Below are positions 34,205-43,063 of a stretch of DNA of 64,000 nucleotides, piece by piece (position 1 is the first letter of the stretch; the number at the start of each line of letters is the position of its first letter). The stretch comes from RUG12519 sp045649685 (GTDB lineage: Bacteria > Bacillota > Clostridia > Oscillospirales > Ruminococcaceae). The stretch is from contig JAZRQJ010000007.1 in the NCBI GenBank assembly GCA_045649685.1, forward strand, positions 124,001-188,000, read 5' to 3'. The notes beneath the pieces were generated by a model that ran no database searches, was not told where the DNA came from, and was given only the letters and a program-made list of their open reading frames with translations. The position numbers and the translations under genes were made by a program.

Positions 34205-34782
34205 TTTATTTCTCCTAAATTAAGAGCATTAGATGCAACAGATCTTAATAAGTCTTTATTATCAGCAAATATGGATTCTACGCTTAAATCTATTATAGAC
34301 TTTGATGAGACAATTTGAAAACCATGGCTAAATGCATCTGATTTTTCATATTCTACTTTTGAATTATTATCTTTTAAAAAATCATCAGGAAGTCTGGAAA
34401 AATCTTCAAAGCCTACGATTAATTTAAATTTTTCACTAGGTAAATTTTTGTCAATTAATTTACCAAAAAATGTAAAATATTTTTCGCTATCCATATTGCA
34501 AAAATAAGTCATAGACATGTTAAGAATTTTATCAATTAATTTGTGTTTTTTTTCTAAAATAGATTTATTTTTAAATATTACATTTGAAGTTTCAGTTTGA
34601 GATATGATTTGTTCTTTTTTGTGTGTAATATTTAATTCATTTTTTTCGTATTCTTTTTTTGCGATAGCCTCAGCATCTGATATGATTTTTTGACATTCTA
34701 TATCGTTTTTTTCCTTAAGTGCGTTTATTTTTTCATTAGTATCTTTTTCAATAGATTTTATTATATTTTGTAGAGCGTCCAT
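34201..34782 (-). CDS. ntpE: V-type ATP synthase subunit E
   Basis: 193-aa peripheral-stalk subunit. The N-terminal half (about residues 5-75) is a continuous charged helix (IIKSIEKDTNEKINALKEK and following) that would pair with the NtpF helix. The C-terminal half is a small globular domain that caps the top of subunit B. The ATG at 34782 lies 11 bases after AAGGGAG; a GTG at 34794 is adjacent to that site. The stop overlaps ntpC by four bases. Confidence 0.85.
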   Translation of the reverse strand: MDALQNIIKSIEKDTNEKINALKEKNDIECQKIISDAEAIAKKEYEKNELNITHKKEQIISQTETSNVIFKNKSILEKKHKLIDKILNMSMTYFCNMDSEKYFTFFGKLIDKNLPSEKFKLIVGFEDFSRLPDDFLKDNNSKVEYEKSDAFSHGFQIVSSKSIIDLSVESIFADNKDLLRSVASNALNLGEIK

Positions 34783-34802
34783 GTTTATATACACTCCCTT
34801 TA

Positions 34803-35264
34803 CTATTTTATATTTATAACCATTAGGAAAGAAACTATGAATGCTAAAAGTGCATATAGCTCAACTAATGATGCAGAAACGATTGCTTTAGAACTTTCAG
34901 ATGGCTTTTTAGCAATTATATTTACTCCTGAAGAACAAACTCTTCCTTGAGCCATAGCTGAGAAAAGACCACCTATTGCTATTGGTAAACAAGCAGCTAA
35001 ATATAAAAGACCTGTCATAATATCAGTTGGGGCTTTTCCACCAAGAATACCAGTATTTAAAAGAACCATAACTGCTACGATAAATCCATATAATCCTTGA
35101 GTTCCTGGAAGAAGTTGCAAAACTAACAACTTTCCAAACTTACTAGGATCATCGACAACAATTCCTGTAGCAGATTCACTTGCCACACCAACTCCTTTAG
35201 CAGATCCTATACCAGCAAAAGCAACAGCAATTGCAGCTCCTAATAAAGCAAAAAATAATGACAT
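34803..35264 (-). CDS. ntpK: V-type ATP synthase proteolipid subunit K, sodium-type
   Basis: 153-aa membrane rotor subunit with four transmembrane helices, a duplicated hairpin. The residues that bind sodium in Enterococcus hirae NtpK are all found: Leu52, Thr55 and Gln56 in QLLPGTQGLYGF, Gln106 in AMAQGRVCSSG, and the essential carboxylate Glu135 in LVELYALLAF. Only the second hairpin has the acidic residue, so the ring would have half the usual number of ion sites per helix pair, as in other NtpK proteins. The ATG at 35264 is preferred, since an ATG at 35279 overlaps the GGAGGAA ribosome site. Confidence 0.95.
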   Translation of the reverse strand: MSLFFALLGAAIAVAFAGIGSAKGVGVASESATGIVVDDPSKFGKLLVLQLLPGTQGLYGFIVAVMVLLNTGILGGKAPTDIMTGLLYLAACLPIAIGGLFSAMAQGRVCSSGVNIIAKKPSESSKAIVSASLVELYALLAFIVSFLMVINIK

Positions 35265-35285
35265 AATTAATTCCTCCATGTAATT

Positions 35286-37226
35286 TTATTTTATTTTATT
35301 TAAAAATTTTATATATTTTGTATTCATTCCGAAAGGGCTAAACTTCTTTCCGCCTCCCTCATAAAACTTACTAAAGAACTCAACATATTGCAATCTGTTT
35401 GTATGAACATATGCTCCTAATATGTTAATTCCAAAGTTCATAGCATGCCCTACTATAGAAATTATTACAAACACAATAAATCCTAGTATACCATTACCTG
35501 CCATACTACCCAATATATTTACAACATTCGCAATAACTCCTGTAGCAATGCCTAACGCCATAAGGCGAGAGTATGACAGAGCATCACTTATATATGAAGT
35601 AATATCATAAAGACTGATTATTCCACCGAAAATTTTCATCGCACCTTTATTTTTATATCCACCTAACAAGACAACTAAACTTGTTCCTAATATGGATAAA
35701 ATTAAACCAACTAAAGAAATAATATCGCTGTTAATTGTTTTTCCTGTTGCAAAAACTCCAATACCCAGTAAAATTAATATCCAGTCTAAAACTGTTGCAA
35801 TAGCTTCCATAAATTTCTTTCTTCTGACTAAGGTATAAAACTTGATTGATAATCCAATTATTATTTGAATTAAACCTATAACAATACTAAAAATAAGAAG
35901 AGTTAGTGGTTCGGTAACAGTATTAATCCATAGTGGTGCCAGAGAAAAATCTGAATTAAAGAACACTTTAGCTACAGTGTCTATTGCATTTCCGAAAAAA
36001 CTACCATACATGAATCCCCAAAAAGTCGTAGATATACCACAAAAAAAGAACATTCTAAATAAATCTTTTTTGCTTTTTTCAAATTTTTTGAAAAATGCTA
36101 ACCATCCGCAAACAATTGACAAAACCAGTCCATAACCCGCATCGGAGAACATCATCCCGAAAAATATGTAGTAAAAAAGTGACATTATAGGGTTTGGATC
36201 TATATCATCATATGACGGCATAGAATATGTCTGAGTAATATTTTCTACGGGAGCAACAAAGAAATTGTTGGAAAAATCAACAGGAGAATTTTCATCAGAC
36301 TCGGATATTTCAATGTATGCACCTATTTGGTTTTCTATTTTTTCTATTATTTTAGATTCAAACTTTGGGTTTACAAAACCTTTTAAAACGAAAGTATTGT
36401 CTGTTAAACCAATCTTACATATTGTTTCATATTTTTCTTTACGAAGCCTTAAACAGTCTGAAAAATCTTGAATATTTTGATATTCATTTTGCATGCTTTT
36501 AATTTTATTTTCATATTCTAAAATTTCTTTGTTTAGTTGAGTAATCTTTTCTTTGTTTGAAATAGTTTTTTCTTCTGGACTTTTTTTAGTAGACGAGAAA
36601 GGGGGTTGTGAAAATCCAATGTCTAGTAAAATTTTTCTAACTTTGTCATTTATATTTTTGGGTATTATAAAGAATACAGATGTTTGTAATTTGTTAGAAT
36701 CTATTATTTCAAAATATACATTCTCACCAAGTTTATTTGAAAGACTTTCACTATTCCAAAATCCAGGAATATTTCCTATTAGAATATTTGTATATTTAGT
36801 GTTTTGTACATCAGTTGGTAGATCTAAAGAGAGGTAGTAGTACAAAAGAAGAGATTCATTTTCAAGTTTATTAATTTTACTTTGAATTTTTTCAATTTTT
36901 GCCATTGAATTCAAAATAGACTTTACCTTTTTATGAAGTTCATTTGACTTTGCAATGTCTACGTTTAATTTTTCAGCCGATTTAAAATTGGTTGACTTTA
37001 GGAAAGAATCTTTTTTAGTGGAATATTTTTCAATAATCTCCACTGCCTTATCCGCATCATGTATCATAGAGTCTATTTGTGATATAGTTTGATGTGGATT
37101 TATTTTTTTTAGATTGGTTATTGGTTCTACTTGAACACATTCCAATTTTTGCAGTGTTTCTAAGATTTTTTTTCTGTTTTTTAAAACACCGATGAGAAAA
37201 AATGGTTTCATTCTTAAAATTGCCAT
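35286..37226 (-). CDS. ntpI: V-type ATP synthase subunit I (membrane stator)
   Basis: 646-aa stator subunit (subunit a). The N-terminal cytoplasmic half (to about residue 345) has coiled-coil stretches, for example around 90-125 and 220-260. The C-terminal half has about eight membrane helices forming the ion half-channels. It contains the YIFFGMMFSDAGYGL block, typical of this subunit, and the region with the conserved arginine, DALSYSRLMALGIATGVIA. The ATG follows AAAGGA with about ten bases of spacing. It lies between ntpF and ntpK, as in the canonical order. Confidence 0.94.
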   Translation of the reverse strand: MAILRMKPFFLIGVLKNRKKILETLQKLECVQVEPITNLKKINPHQTISQIDSMIHDADKAVEIIEKYSTKKDSFLKSTNFKSAEKLNVDIAKSNELHKKVKSILNSMAKIEKIQSKINKLENESLLLYYYLSLDLPTDVQNTKYTNILIGNIPGFWNSESLSNKLGENVYFEIIDSNKLQTSVFFIIPKNINDKVRKILLDIGFSQPPFSSTKKSPEEKTISNKEKITQLNKEILEYENKIKSMQNEYQNIQDFSDCLRLRKEKYETICKIGLTDNTFVLKGFVNPKFESKIIEKIENQIGAYIEISESDENSPVDFSNNFFVAPVENITQTYSMPSYDDIDPNPIMSLFYYIFFGMMFSDAGYGLVLSIVCGWLAFFKKFEKSKKDLFRMFFFCGISTTFWGFMYGSFFGNAIDTVAKVFFNSDFSLAPLWINTVTEPLTLLIFSIVIGLIQIIIGLSIKFYTLVRRKKFMEAIATVLDWILILLGIGVFATGKTINSDIISLVGLILSILGTSLVVLLGGYKNKGAMKIFGGIISLYDITSYISDALSYSRLMALGIATGVIANVVNILGSMAGNGILGFIVFVIISIVGHAMNFGINILGAYVHTNRLQYVEFFSKFYEGGGKKFSPFGMNTKYIKFLNKIK

Positions 37227-37241
37227 TTTAAATTATTCCTT

Positions 37242-37565
37242 TCATACCTCAACATTTTGTATAAGTTGGTGTATAACTGCGTCTACAGCTTTTTGCGAAT
37301 TGACATCAAACTTTTCGTCCAATTCACAGCACTGTGAATTAACAATCTCTTCAAAATCTTTTTTGGTTTTTTCTGACTGCTCAAGATAGCTTTCTATTTT
37401 GTTGTCATAATGTCGTTTGTTTTCCTCTATCTGCTTTTCAATTATATTTTTTGCAGAAGTTTTTGCATTTTGAAGTTTTATATCAAATTCTTGTTGAGAT
37501 TTTTCTATTAGCTCTTTAGAATTCTTTTCAACTTGAATTATTTTATCAAGAGCATCTTTTGCCAT
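37242..37565 (-). CDS. ntpF: V-type ATP synthase peripheral stalk subunit (NtpF/AhaH-like)
   Basis: 107-aa protein that is nearly one long charged helix (residues about 5-100; ASAKNIIEK-type A/K/E-rich heptads), the expected form of the stalk partner of subunit E. It is the first gene of the operon, the same position as ntpF in Enterococcus hirae. The ATG at 37565 is eight bases after AAGG; a GTG at 37574 precedes it. Coiled-coil composition alone would not identify it; gene order does. Confidence 0.78.
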   Translation of the reverse strand: MAKDALDKIIQVEKNSKELIEKSQQEFDIKLQNAKTSAKNIIEKQIEENKRHYDNKIESYLEQSEKTKKDFEEIVNSQCCELDEKFDVNSQKAVDAVIHQLIQNVEV

Positions 37566-37619
37566 ATATAACACCTTCTAAATTTTATATTTACAGTATA
37601 TGATGTATTTATTTCTTTA

Positions 37620-37625
37620 ATTCTA
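37620..37625 (-). promoter_or_regulatory. Candidate extended -10 promoter of the V-ATPase operon
   Basis: On the minus strand ATGC-TAGAAT gives an extended -10 (TGN then TAGAAT); the -35 region TAGATT is weak. It is 55 bases upstream of ntpF. This intergenic stretch (37575-37861) also holds the divergent htrA promoter. Confidence 0.5.
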
Positions 37626-37662
37626 GCATACTTTTTTTCAAAAATCTATATAAATTTTGAAA

Positions 37663-37692
37663 TTGGACAAATATGTCACCTTATGGTATAAT
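37663..37692 (+). promoter_or_regulatory. Promoter of the htrA gene
   Basis: -35 TTGGAC (or TGGACA one base later), a 17-18 bp spacer and a consensus -10 TATAAT. About 160 bases of leader follow before the GTG start; no clear structure is seen in it. Confidence 0.6.
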
Positions 37693-37861
37693 ATCAAGTG
37701 TAATTGCTAAATATTTGTGTATTTATTATAATTGAATTACTTAAATTTTTTAGAGGAATTAAAATATTCCAAACTGATTTAAAAATAGCTACTATCAAGA
37801 AGTTGTTGTAATATTTTTTGAAGTTTAGTGTATAAATATATTGAAAGGTGGAAGTTTTTAA

Positions 37862-39103
37862 GTGGATAATAAGGAAAATATGAATAGAGCATATAACATA
37901 CATTCTTATAAAAGAAGTAATGGTAACTATAGTAGTAATAATACTACTACAAATGCTAGTAATTCTAGTAATGGTAAAAACACGGGTTTTATATTTTTGA
38001 TTATATTGGTTGCTGTTGGGCTTGTCTGTTCAATTTTGGGAGGAATAGTTGGTTCGGTAATCACCAATTTAAGTGGTGTGTTCAGTAGTCAAAGTATAGT
38101 TAAGTCTTATAATCCCGATCTTAAAATAGATGACTCATATAAATCAAATATTGAAGCAATTGCAGACAAAAGTTCTCCTTCGGTTGTTGGAATACAAATA
38201 AAGGCTAAATCTAGTAAGTCATCTAGATATCCTTGGTTGAAAACGCCTAGTGATTCAGAAGCAGTTTCTGAGGGATCAGGAGTTGTATATACTGCGGATG
38301 GGTATATTATAACTAATTATCATGTTGTTAAGAGCGCTATTTTGAGTGATGATGCAATGATAGATGTGTTTACTTATTCAGATTATGAAAACGCAAAAAA
38401 TGCTAAAATTGTAGGGTATGATGCAGGAGCAGATATTGCAATAATAAAAATAGATGCTGACGGGTTAACTCCTATGGAATTTGCAAATTCTGATGCTGTT
38501 AGAGTTGGACAGACCGCTGTAGTTATAGGCAACCCTGCTGGATTAGATTTTGCAGGCTCTGTTAGTAAGGGAATTATTAGTGGACTGAATAGGAAAATAA
38601 AATTGGAAAATGGCGTTGAAATGACTTTGATTCAAACCGATGCTGCTGTTAATCCTGGAAATTCGGGAGGAGCAATGGTTGATGGAACTGGGAAATTGGT
38701 TGGTATTGTTAATTCTAAATTAGTTGATACTCGTTTAGAGGGTATGGGATTTGCTATACCGGCTAATGTAGTTAAGTCTTTGGCTGATTTTCTTATTTCT
38801 CGCAAAGATACATCAAAGCCTACGTTAGGAATAAAAATGGATATTAGATATACTCCAGAGATATTAAATGGTTATGGAATGCCTACTGGTGTTGTTGTAG
38901 ATAGTGTTAATGAAGGCTCTCCTGCAGAGAAAGCTGGAATTGAGCGTGGAGATATAATAACCAAGGTAGCCGGCAAAGCAACACCTAGTGCTGAAGTTTT
39001 AGGTAGTGTAATAAAAAACAACGTAAATGTTGGAGAAAAAATACCTATAGAAATTTATCGTGATGGTAAAACAATGACGGTTGAAGCAACATTAGGTGAA
39101 TAG
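37862..39103 (+). CDS. htrA: HtrA/DegP-like membrane-anchored serine protease
   Basis: 413-aa envelope protease. A short cytoplasmic tail rich in Asn and Ser (about residues 15-38) is followed by one membrane helix (about 40-65). The trypsin-like domain holds the triad His in NYHVV (about 153), Asp in DIAII (about 190) and Ser in GNSGGA (about 267). One PDZ domain (about 315-410, with GSPAEKAGIERGDIITKVAGK) ends the protein. It would degrade misfolded exported proteins outside the membrane. The start is GTG at 37862, about ten bases after AAAGGTGG. It is a single-gene unit. Confidence 0.93.
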   Translation: MDNKENMNRAYNIHSYKRSNGNYSSNNTTTNASNSSNGKNTGFIFLIILVAVGLVCSILGGIVGSVITNLSGVFSSQSIVKSYNPDLKIDDSYKSNIEAIADKSSPSVVGIQIKAKSSKSSRYPWLKTPSDSEAVSEGSGVVYTADGYIITNYHVVKSAILSDDAMIDVFTYSDYENAKNAKIVGYDAGADIAIIKIDADGLTPMEFANSDAVRVGQTAVVIGNPAGLDFAGSVSKGIISGLNRKIKLENGVEMTLIQTDAAVNPGNSGGAMVDGTGKLVGIVNSKLVDTRLEGMGFAIPANVVKSLADFLISRKDTSKPTLGIKMDIRYTPEILNGYGMPTGVVVDSVNEGSPAEKAGIERGDIITKVAGKATPSAEVLGSVIKNNVNVGEKIPIEIYRDGKTMTVEATLGE

Positions 39104-39107
39104 AAGA

Positions 39108-39150
39108 AAAAAACAATCGCACGAAGATAAGAGTCGTGCGATTGTTTTTT
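39108..39150. terminator. Bidirectional terminator between htrA and the pur operon
   Basis: 17-bp arms around CAATCGCACGA and TCGTGCGATTG with a 9-base loop and flanking A and T tracts lie between the convergent htrA and purD genes. Confidence 0.88.
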
Positions 39151-39169
39151 GTTATAATTTAATTGAATA

Positions 39170-40456
39170 TCATTTGTGATTGAGAATTTCTAATGCTTTT
39201 TTTCCAATATCTTTGCGATAGTGAGCATTATTGAAATTAACCTTATTGAATCCAGCATATGCTTTTTCTATAGCTTCATTTAGGGTTAAACCTGTTGCTG
39301 ATGTACATAGGACGCGTCCACCAGATGTTTTAAATTCGCCATTTTCCAAAATAGTGCCTGCGTGATATACAGTTACATCATCTGTTTGTCCGTCTGTGTT
39401 TAATCCATTTATAGTAATTCCTTTTGGATAAGATTCAGGATAGCCTGGTGATGCTAGAACAACACATGCAGAATATTTATTTGCAAATTTTACCTCTACT
39501 TTTTCCAATTCTTTTTTGCTAATAGCTTCCATTATGGTAAATAAATCTGTTTCTAATAGTGGTAAAACAACCTGAGTTTCTGGATCTCCAAACCTGCAAT
39601 TATATTCAATAACTTTTGGACCATTATCTGTTAACATTAATCCAAAATATAAACATCCGCTAAAAGGGAAACCTTCTTCTTCCATAGCTCTTATTGTTGG
39701 TATGAATATATTTTTCATGCATTCTTGTTTTATTTCATTTGTGTAGGCAGGATTCGGAGCGATTGCACCCATTCCTCCCGTATTCAAACCCTTGTCGCCA
39801 TCTAATGCTCGTTTATGGTCCATTGAAGAAACCATAGGTTTTATGGTCTTTCCATCAGTAAAGCACAGAACCGACACTTCAGGACCACACAAAAATTCTT
39901 CAATAATTATTTTATTTCCACTCTCGCCAAATTTATTATTTACCATTATATCTTTAACTGCATTTTCAGCTTCTTCAAAATTTTTAGCAATAATAACACC
40001 TTTGCCAAGAGCTAATCCGTCCGCCTTGATAACTGTAGGATATTTGTTTTGATTTTTGATATAATCTATTGCTTTGTCGGCATCATCAAAAACTTCATAA
40101 TCTCCAGTAGGAATGTTGTATTTTTTCATTAATTTTTTTGAAAAAACTTTACTAGATTCAATTTGAGCTGCTTTTTTGTTTGGACCAAAACAGGGAATTC
40201 CAATAGATTCAAGAGCATCAACCATGCCGTCTGCAAGAGGGTTATCTGGAGCAACAACAACAAAATCTATGTTCTCATTTTTAACAAAAGATTTCATGCC
40301 TTCTTTGTCCATTTCATTTATTGGAACATTAATTGCATCGCATGAAATTCCACCATTCCCGGGAGCACAGAATATTTTTGTAACCTTATTTGATTTTTTA
40401 AGAGCACGTATTATAGCGTGTTCTCTTCCACCTTTGCCTATTACTAATATTTTCAT
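39170..40456 (-). CDS. purD: Phosphoribosylamine-glycine ligase (GAR synthetase)
   Basis: 428-aa ATP-grasp enzyme for step 2 of de novo purine synthesis: phosphoribosylamine, glycine and ATP give GAR. The N domain starts MKILVIGKGGREHAI. The ATP-grasp core shows VIKADGLALGKGVIIA, and the metal site lies near YNCRFGDPETQVVLP. It is the last gene of the pur operon. AAAGGTGGG is about eight bases before the ATG. The shared hairpin downstream ends transcription. Confidence 0.97.
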   Translation of the reverse strand: MKILVIGKGGREHAIIRALKKSNKVTKIFCAPGNGGISCDAINVPINEMDKEGMKSFVKNENIDFVVVAPDNPLADGMVDALESIGIPCFGPNKKAAQIESSKVFSKKLMKKYNIPTGDYEVFDDADKAIDYIKNQNKYPTVIKADGLALGKGVIIAKNFEEAENAVKDIMVNNKFGESGNKIIIEEFLCGPEVSVLCFTDGKTIKPMVSSMDHKRALDGDKGLNTGGMGAIAPNPAYTNEIKQECMKNIFIPTIRAMEEEGFPFSGCLYFGLMLTDNGPKVIEYNCRFGDPETQVVLPLLETDLFTIMEAISKKELEKVEVKFANKYSACVVLASPGYPESYPKGITINGLNTDGQTDDVTVYHAGTILENGEFKTSGGRVLCTSATGLTLNEAIEKAYAGFNKVNFNNAHYRKDIGKKALEILNHK

Positions 40457-40492
40457 AAAAATAAACCCACCTTTTACAAATTAGATATTTAT

Positions 40493-41671
40493 TTAATGAT
40501 GAAATAGGCGACATTTAGTGAACGCCATCACAATTCCATATTTATTACATGCTTCTATCACATCATCATCTCTAATAGAACCGCCAGGTTGAGCTATATA
40601 TTTAACGCCAGATTGTTTAGCTCTTTCGATATTGTCATCAAATGGGAAAAAGGCATCAGAACCTAGAGCAACATTTTTTTGCTGTGAAATCCAAGCATTT
40701 TTTTCTTGCACGGTTAGTGTTTCTGGCTTAGCTAAAAATAGTTGCTTCCAATTATCATCTTTTAAAAATTCATTATCATTTTGTGATATATATACATCAA
40801 TAAAATTGTCTCTTTGAGCCCTTCCTATATTAGGTAAAAATGGTAAACACATTACCTTAGGATGTTGTCTCAACCAGAATATATCAGCTTTATTACCTGC
40901 AAGTCTTGTACAGTGCACACGAGATTGCTGACCTGCGCCTATTCCTATTGCCATTCCATTTTTTACGTAGCACACCGAATTAGATTGAGTATATTTTAGA
41001 GTGATCATGGAAATTATTAGATCTAAAATTGCACTTTTAGGTATGTCTATATCCTTAGTAACAATATTATTAAATAAATCTTTTGTTATTGTTAAATTAT
41101 TTCTTTTTTGTTCAAAAGTAATGCCAAATACTTCTTTAGATTCTATTTCATCAGGAACATAAGATTCGTCGATTTTAATTATATTGTAATTTCCACGTTT
41201 TTTTGTTTTTAATATTTCGAGCGCTTTTTCAGTATATCCTGGAGCAATTATTCCGTCAGATACTTCTCTTTTTAAAATCATTGCTGTTTGCTCATCACAT
41301 GTATCTGATAGAGCAACCCAATCTCCATATGAAGACATTCTATCTGCGCCTCTGGCTTTAGCATAAGCTAGTGCAACTTCAGATGTTATATTTAAGTCAT
41401 CTATATAGCATACTTTTTTTAAGTCATCAGACATAGGAGTACCTATAGCAGCACCTGCTGGACTAACATGCTTGAAAGATGTTGCAGCAGCAAATCCTGT
41501 AGCAATTTTTAATTCCTGAACTAATTGCCAACTATTTAAAGCGTCTAATAAATTGATATATCCTGGTTTGCCGTTCAATATAGTAATTGGTAAGTCTTGT
41601 CCATTTTTCATATATATTCTTGATGGAGATTGATTTGGATTACATCCATACTTGAGTTGAAATTCTTTCAT
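40493..41671 (-). CDS. AICAR formyltransferase, stand-alone (PurH C-terminal type)
   Basis: 392-aa protein with the AICAR formyltransferase fold but without the N-terminal IMP cyclohydrolase domain of usual 510-530 aa PurH. It carries the active-site blocks SFKHVSPAGAA, GIGAGQQSRVHC and SDAFFPFDDNIERA, and the end YIAQPGGSIRDDDVI. It would transfer a formyl group from 10-formyltetrahydrofolate to AICAR. The cyclisation step is then supplied by the purO-like gene immediately upstream. The ATG at 41671 follows AAAGGA; the TTG at 41689 precedes that site. The gene name purH in the strict sense would imply both domains, so no symbol is given. Confidence 0.9.
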   Translation of the reverse strand: MKEFQLKYGCNPNQSPSRIYMKNGQDLPITILNGKPGYINLLDALNSWQLVQELKIATGFAAATSFKHVSPAGAAIGTPMSDDLKKVCYIDDLNITSEVALAYAKARGADRMSSYGDWVALSDTCDEQTAMILKREVSDGIIAPGYTEKALEILKTKKRGNYNIIKIDESYVPDEIESKEVFGITFEQKRNNLTITKDLFNNIVTKDIDIPKSAILDLIISMITLKYTQSNSVCYVKNGMAIGIGAGQQSRVHCTRLAGNKADIFWLRQHPKVMCLPFLPNIGRAQRDNFIDVYISQNDNEFLKDDNWKQLFLAKPETLTVQEKNAWISQQKNVALGSDAFFPFDDNIERAKQSGVKYIAQPGGSIRDDDVIEACNKYGIVMAFTKCRLFHH

Positions 41672-41685
41672 GGGTTGTTTTCCTT

Positions 41686-42393
41686 TCAAATGTTTTTATT
41701 TATTATTCTGGTTTGGCTAATTCCAGTTTTTATATCAATGAATCTTGTAAATAAACTAATTTTATTATCATTGTTTAGTGAGTGCCATATGTCATCTCCA
41801 AATTGTTCCAAGTTTCCGGAGATTTTTACTAAATGAGGTTCTCCGCAAAAACTTGGTAGGGGATTAGCATCTTTAATATAAGTGTGAATAAAATGACCTT
41901 GACCAGATAAAGGTTTGCTATATTCAAAAAAGAATCTTTGGATTGAATTGCTATTTCCATTGCAACTTTTTAAAATTGATAGTTTATATTCTACGTCAGT
42001 ATCATTAAGTGTTATAATCCCAGAAATTCTAGGGGTAAAATTGGGTTCATCTGGTTCAAATGTTCTTGTTCTTAATGATTGTTCAAAGCTTTTTCCGTTT
42101 TTTAAACCATCAAAAATGGTGTCTGTTTGATCACCATTTGTTACTATTGTAGTTCCACCCATTACGCGAACAGGTTTATATATTATTAAACTAGGATCTG
42201 TTACTTTAGATTCATCAAAAGCTTTTGTTCGAACATCTTCGTCATCTAAAACAAATATTCTGTTGCGCGAATTTTCACTTCTTCCCATAATAAAATATGC
42301 AATCGCGATATTTGAACGGTTTTCGTCGACACCGATTATTATTCCACGACCTGGGTAACTATTTGAAGAAATAATTTCACTTATGTTTTTCAT
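41686..42393 (-). CDS. purO: IMP cyclohydrolase, PurO type
   Basis: 235-aa protein resembling the PurO/IMP cyclohydrolase-like family first known from archaea, which closes FAICAR to IMP, the last step of purine synthesis. The family pattern is seen at the N-terminus (SNSYPGRGIIIGVDENRSN), in VRVMGGTTIVTNGDQTDTI, and in the middle (EPDEPNFTPRISGII). The context is decisive: it lies between purN and an AICAR formyltransferase that lacks its cyclohydrolase domain. It begins one base after the purN stop, so it is co-translated within the operon. Confidence 0.82.
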   Translation of the reverse strand: MKNISEIISSNSYPGRGIIIGVDENRSNIAIAYFIMGRSENSRNRIFVLDDEDVRTKAFDESKVTDPSLIIYKPVRVMGGTTIVTNGDQTDTIFDGLKNGKSFEQSLRTRTFEPDEPNFTPRISGIITLNDTDVEYKLSILKSCNGNSNSIQRFFFEYSKPLSGQGHFIHTYIKDANPLPSFCGEPHLVKISGNLEQFGDDIWHSLNNDNKISLFTRFIDIKTGISQTRIINKNI

Positions 42394-42394
42394 T

Positions 42395-43021
42395 TTATAC
42401 CTCTATGTTTACAATGTTATTTTTAATATTAACTTTTTCTGAGCATATCAAAGAAACAGCTTCTGGCAATATCAACCACTCTGCTTGCTCCATAACTCGT
42501 TTTTGAAGAATTTCTGGTGTATCAGTGTTGTAGACCGGGACACATTTTTGTAATATAATTGGTCCGCCGTCAGGTATTTCATTTACAAAATGTACTGTTG
42601 CTCCTGTTATTTTTATACCTCGTTTTAAAGCAGCTTCATGAACACGCAATCCATAAAATCCCTTTCCTGAAAACGATGGGATTAGTGAAGGATGAACATT
42701 TATTATTTTGTTTTCGAAATGCTCTATAATTCTTTTATCTAAAATGCACATAAAACCAGCAAGGACTATTATGTCAGGATTTTCTTTTTTTAGTTCTTGT
42801 AGCAACCTATCATTGAATTCCTGAACGTCACTATATTGTTTTCTATCTACAATAGCAGTTTTTATATCAGCTGCTTTAGCTCGTTCTATGGCGTATGCAT
42901 TAGGATTAGATGATATAACTAATGAGATTTTTCCATTTTGTATTTTTTTATTTTGACAAGCAGATATTAGAGCTCCTAGATTTGTGCCTCCGCCTGAAAC
43001 CAGTACTGTTATTTTTTTCAA
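42395..43021 (-). CDS. purN: Phosphoribosylglycinamide formyltransferase
   Basis: 208-aa folate-dependent enzyme for step 3, GAR to FGAR. It starts KKITVLVSGGGTNLGALI (phosphate-binding glycine loop). The catalytic region has the HPSLIPSF block with the active-site His, the earlier VLAGFMCIL, and the downstream GATVHFVNEIPDGGPII with the catalytic Asp. Length is normal. It overlaps neither neighbour; one base separates it from purO. Confidence 0.96.
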   Translation of the reverse strand: MKKITVLVSGGGTNLGALISACQNKKIQNGKISLVISSNPNAYAIERAKAADIKTAIVDRKQYSDVQEFNDRLLQELKKENPDIIVLAGFMCILDKRIIEHFENKIINVHPSLIPSFSGKGFYGLRVHEAALKRGIKITGATVHFVNEIPDGGPIILQKCVPVYNTDTPEILQKRVMEQAEWLILPEAVSLICSEKVNIKNNIVNIEV

Positions 43022-43063
43022 AACGAACCTCCATGTTTATATATTGATAAAAACCAACTTTGC

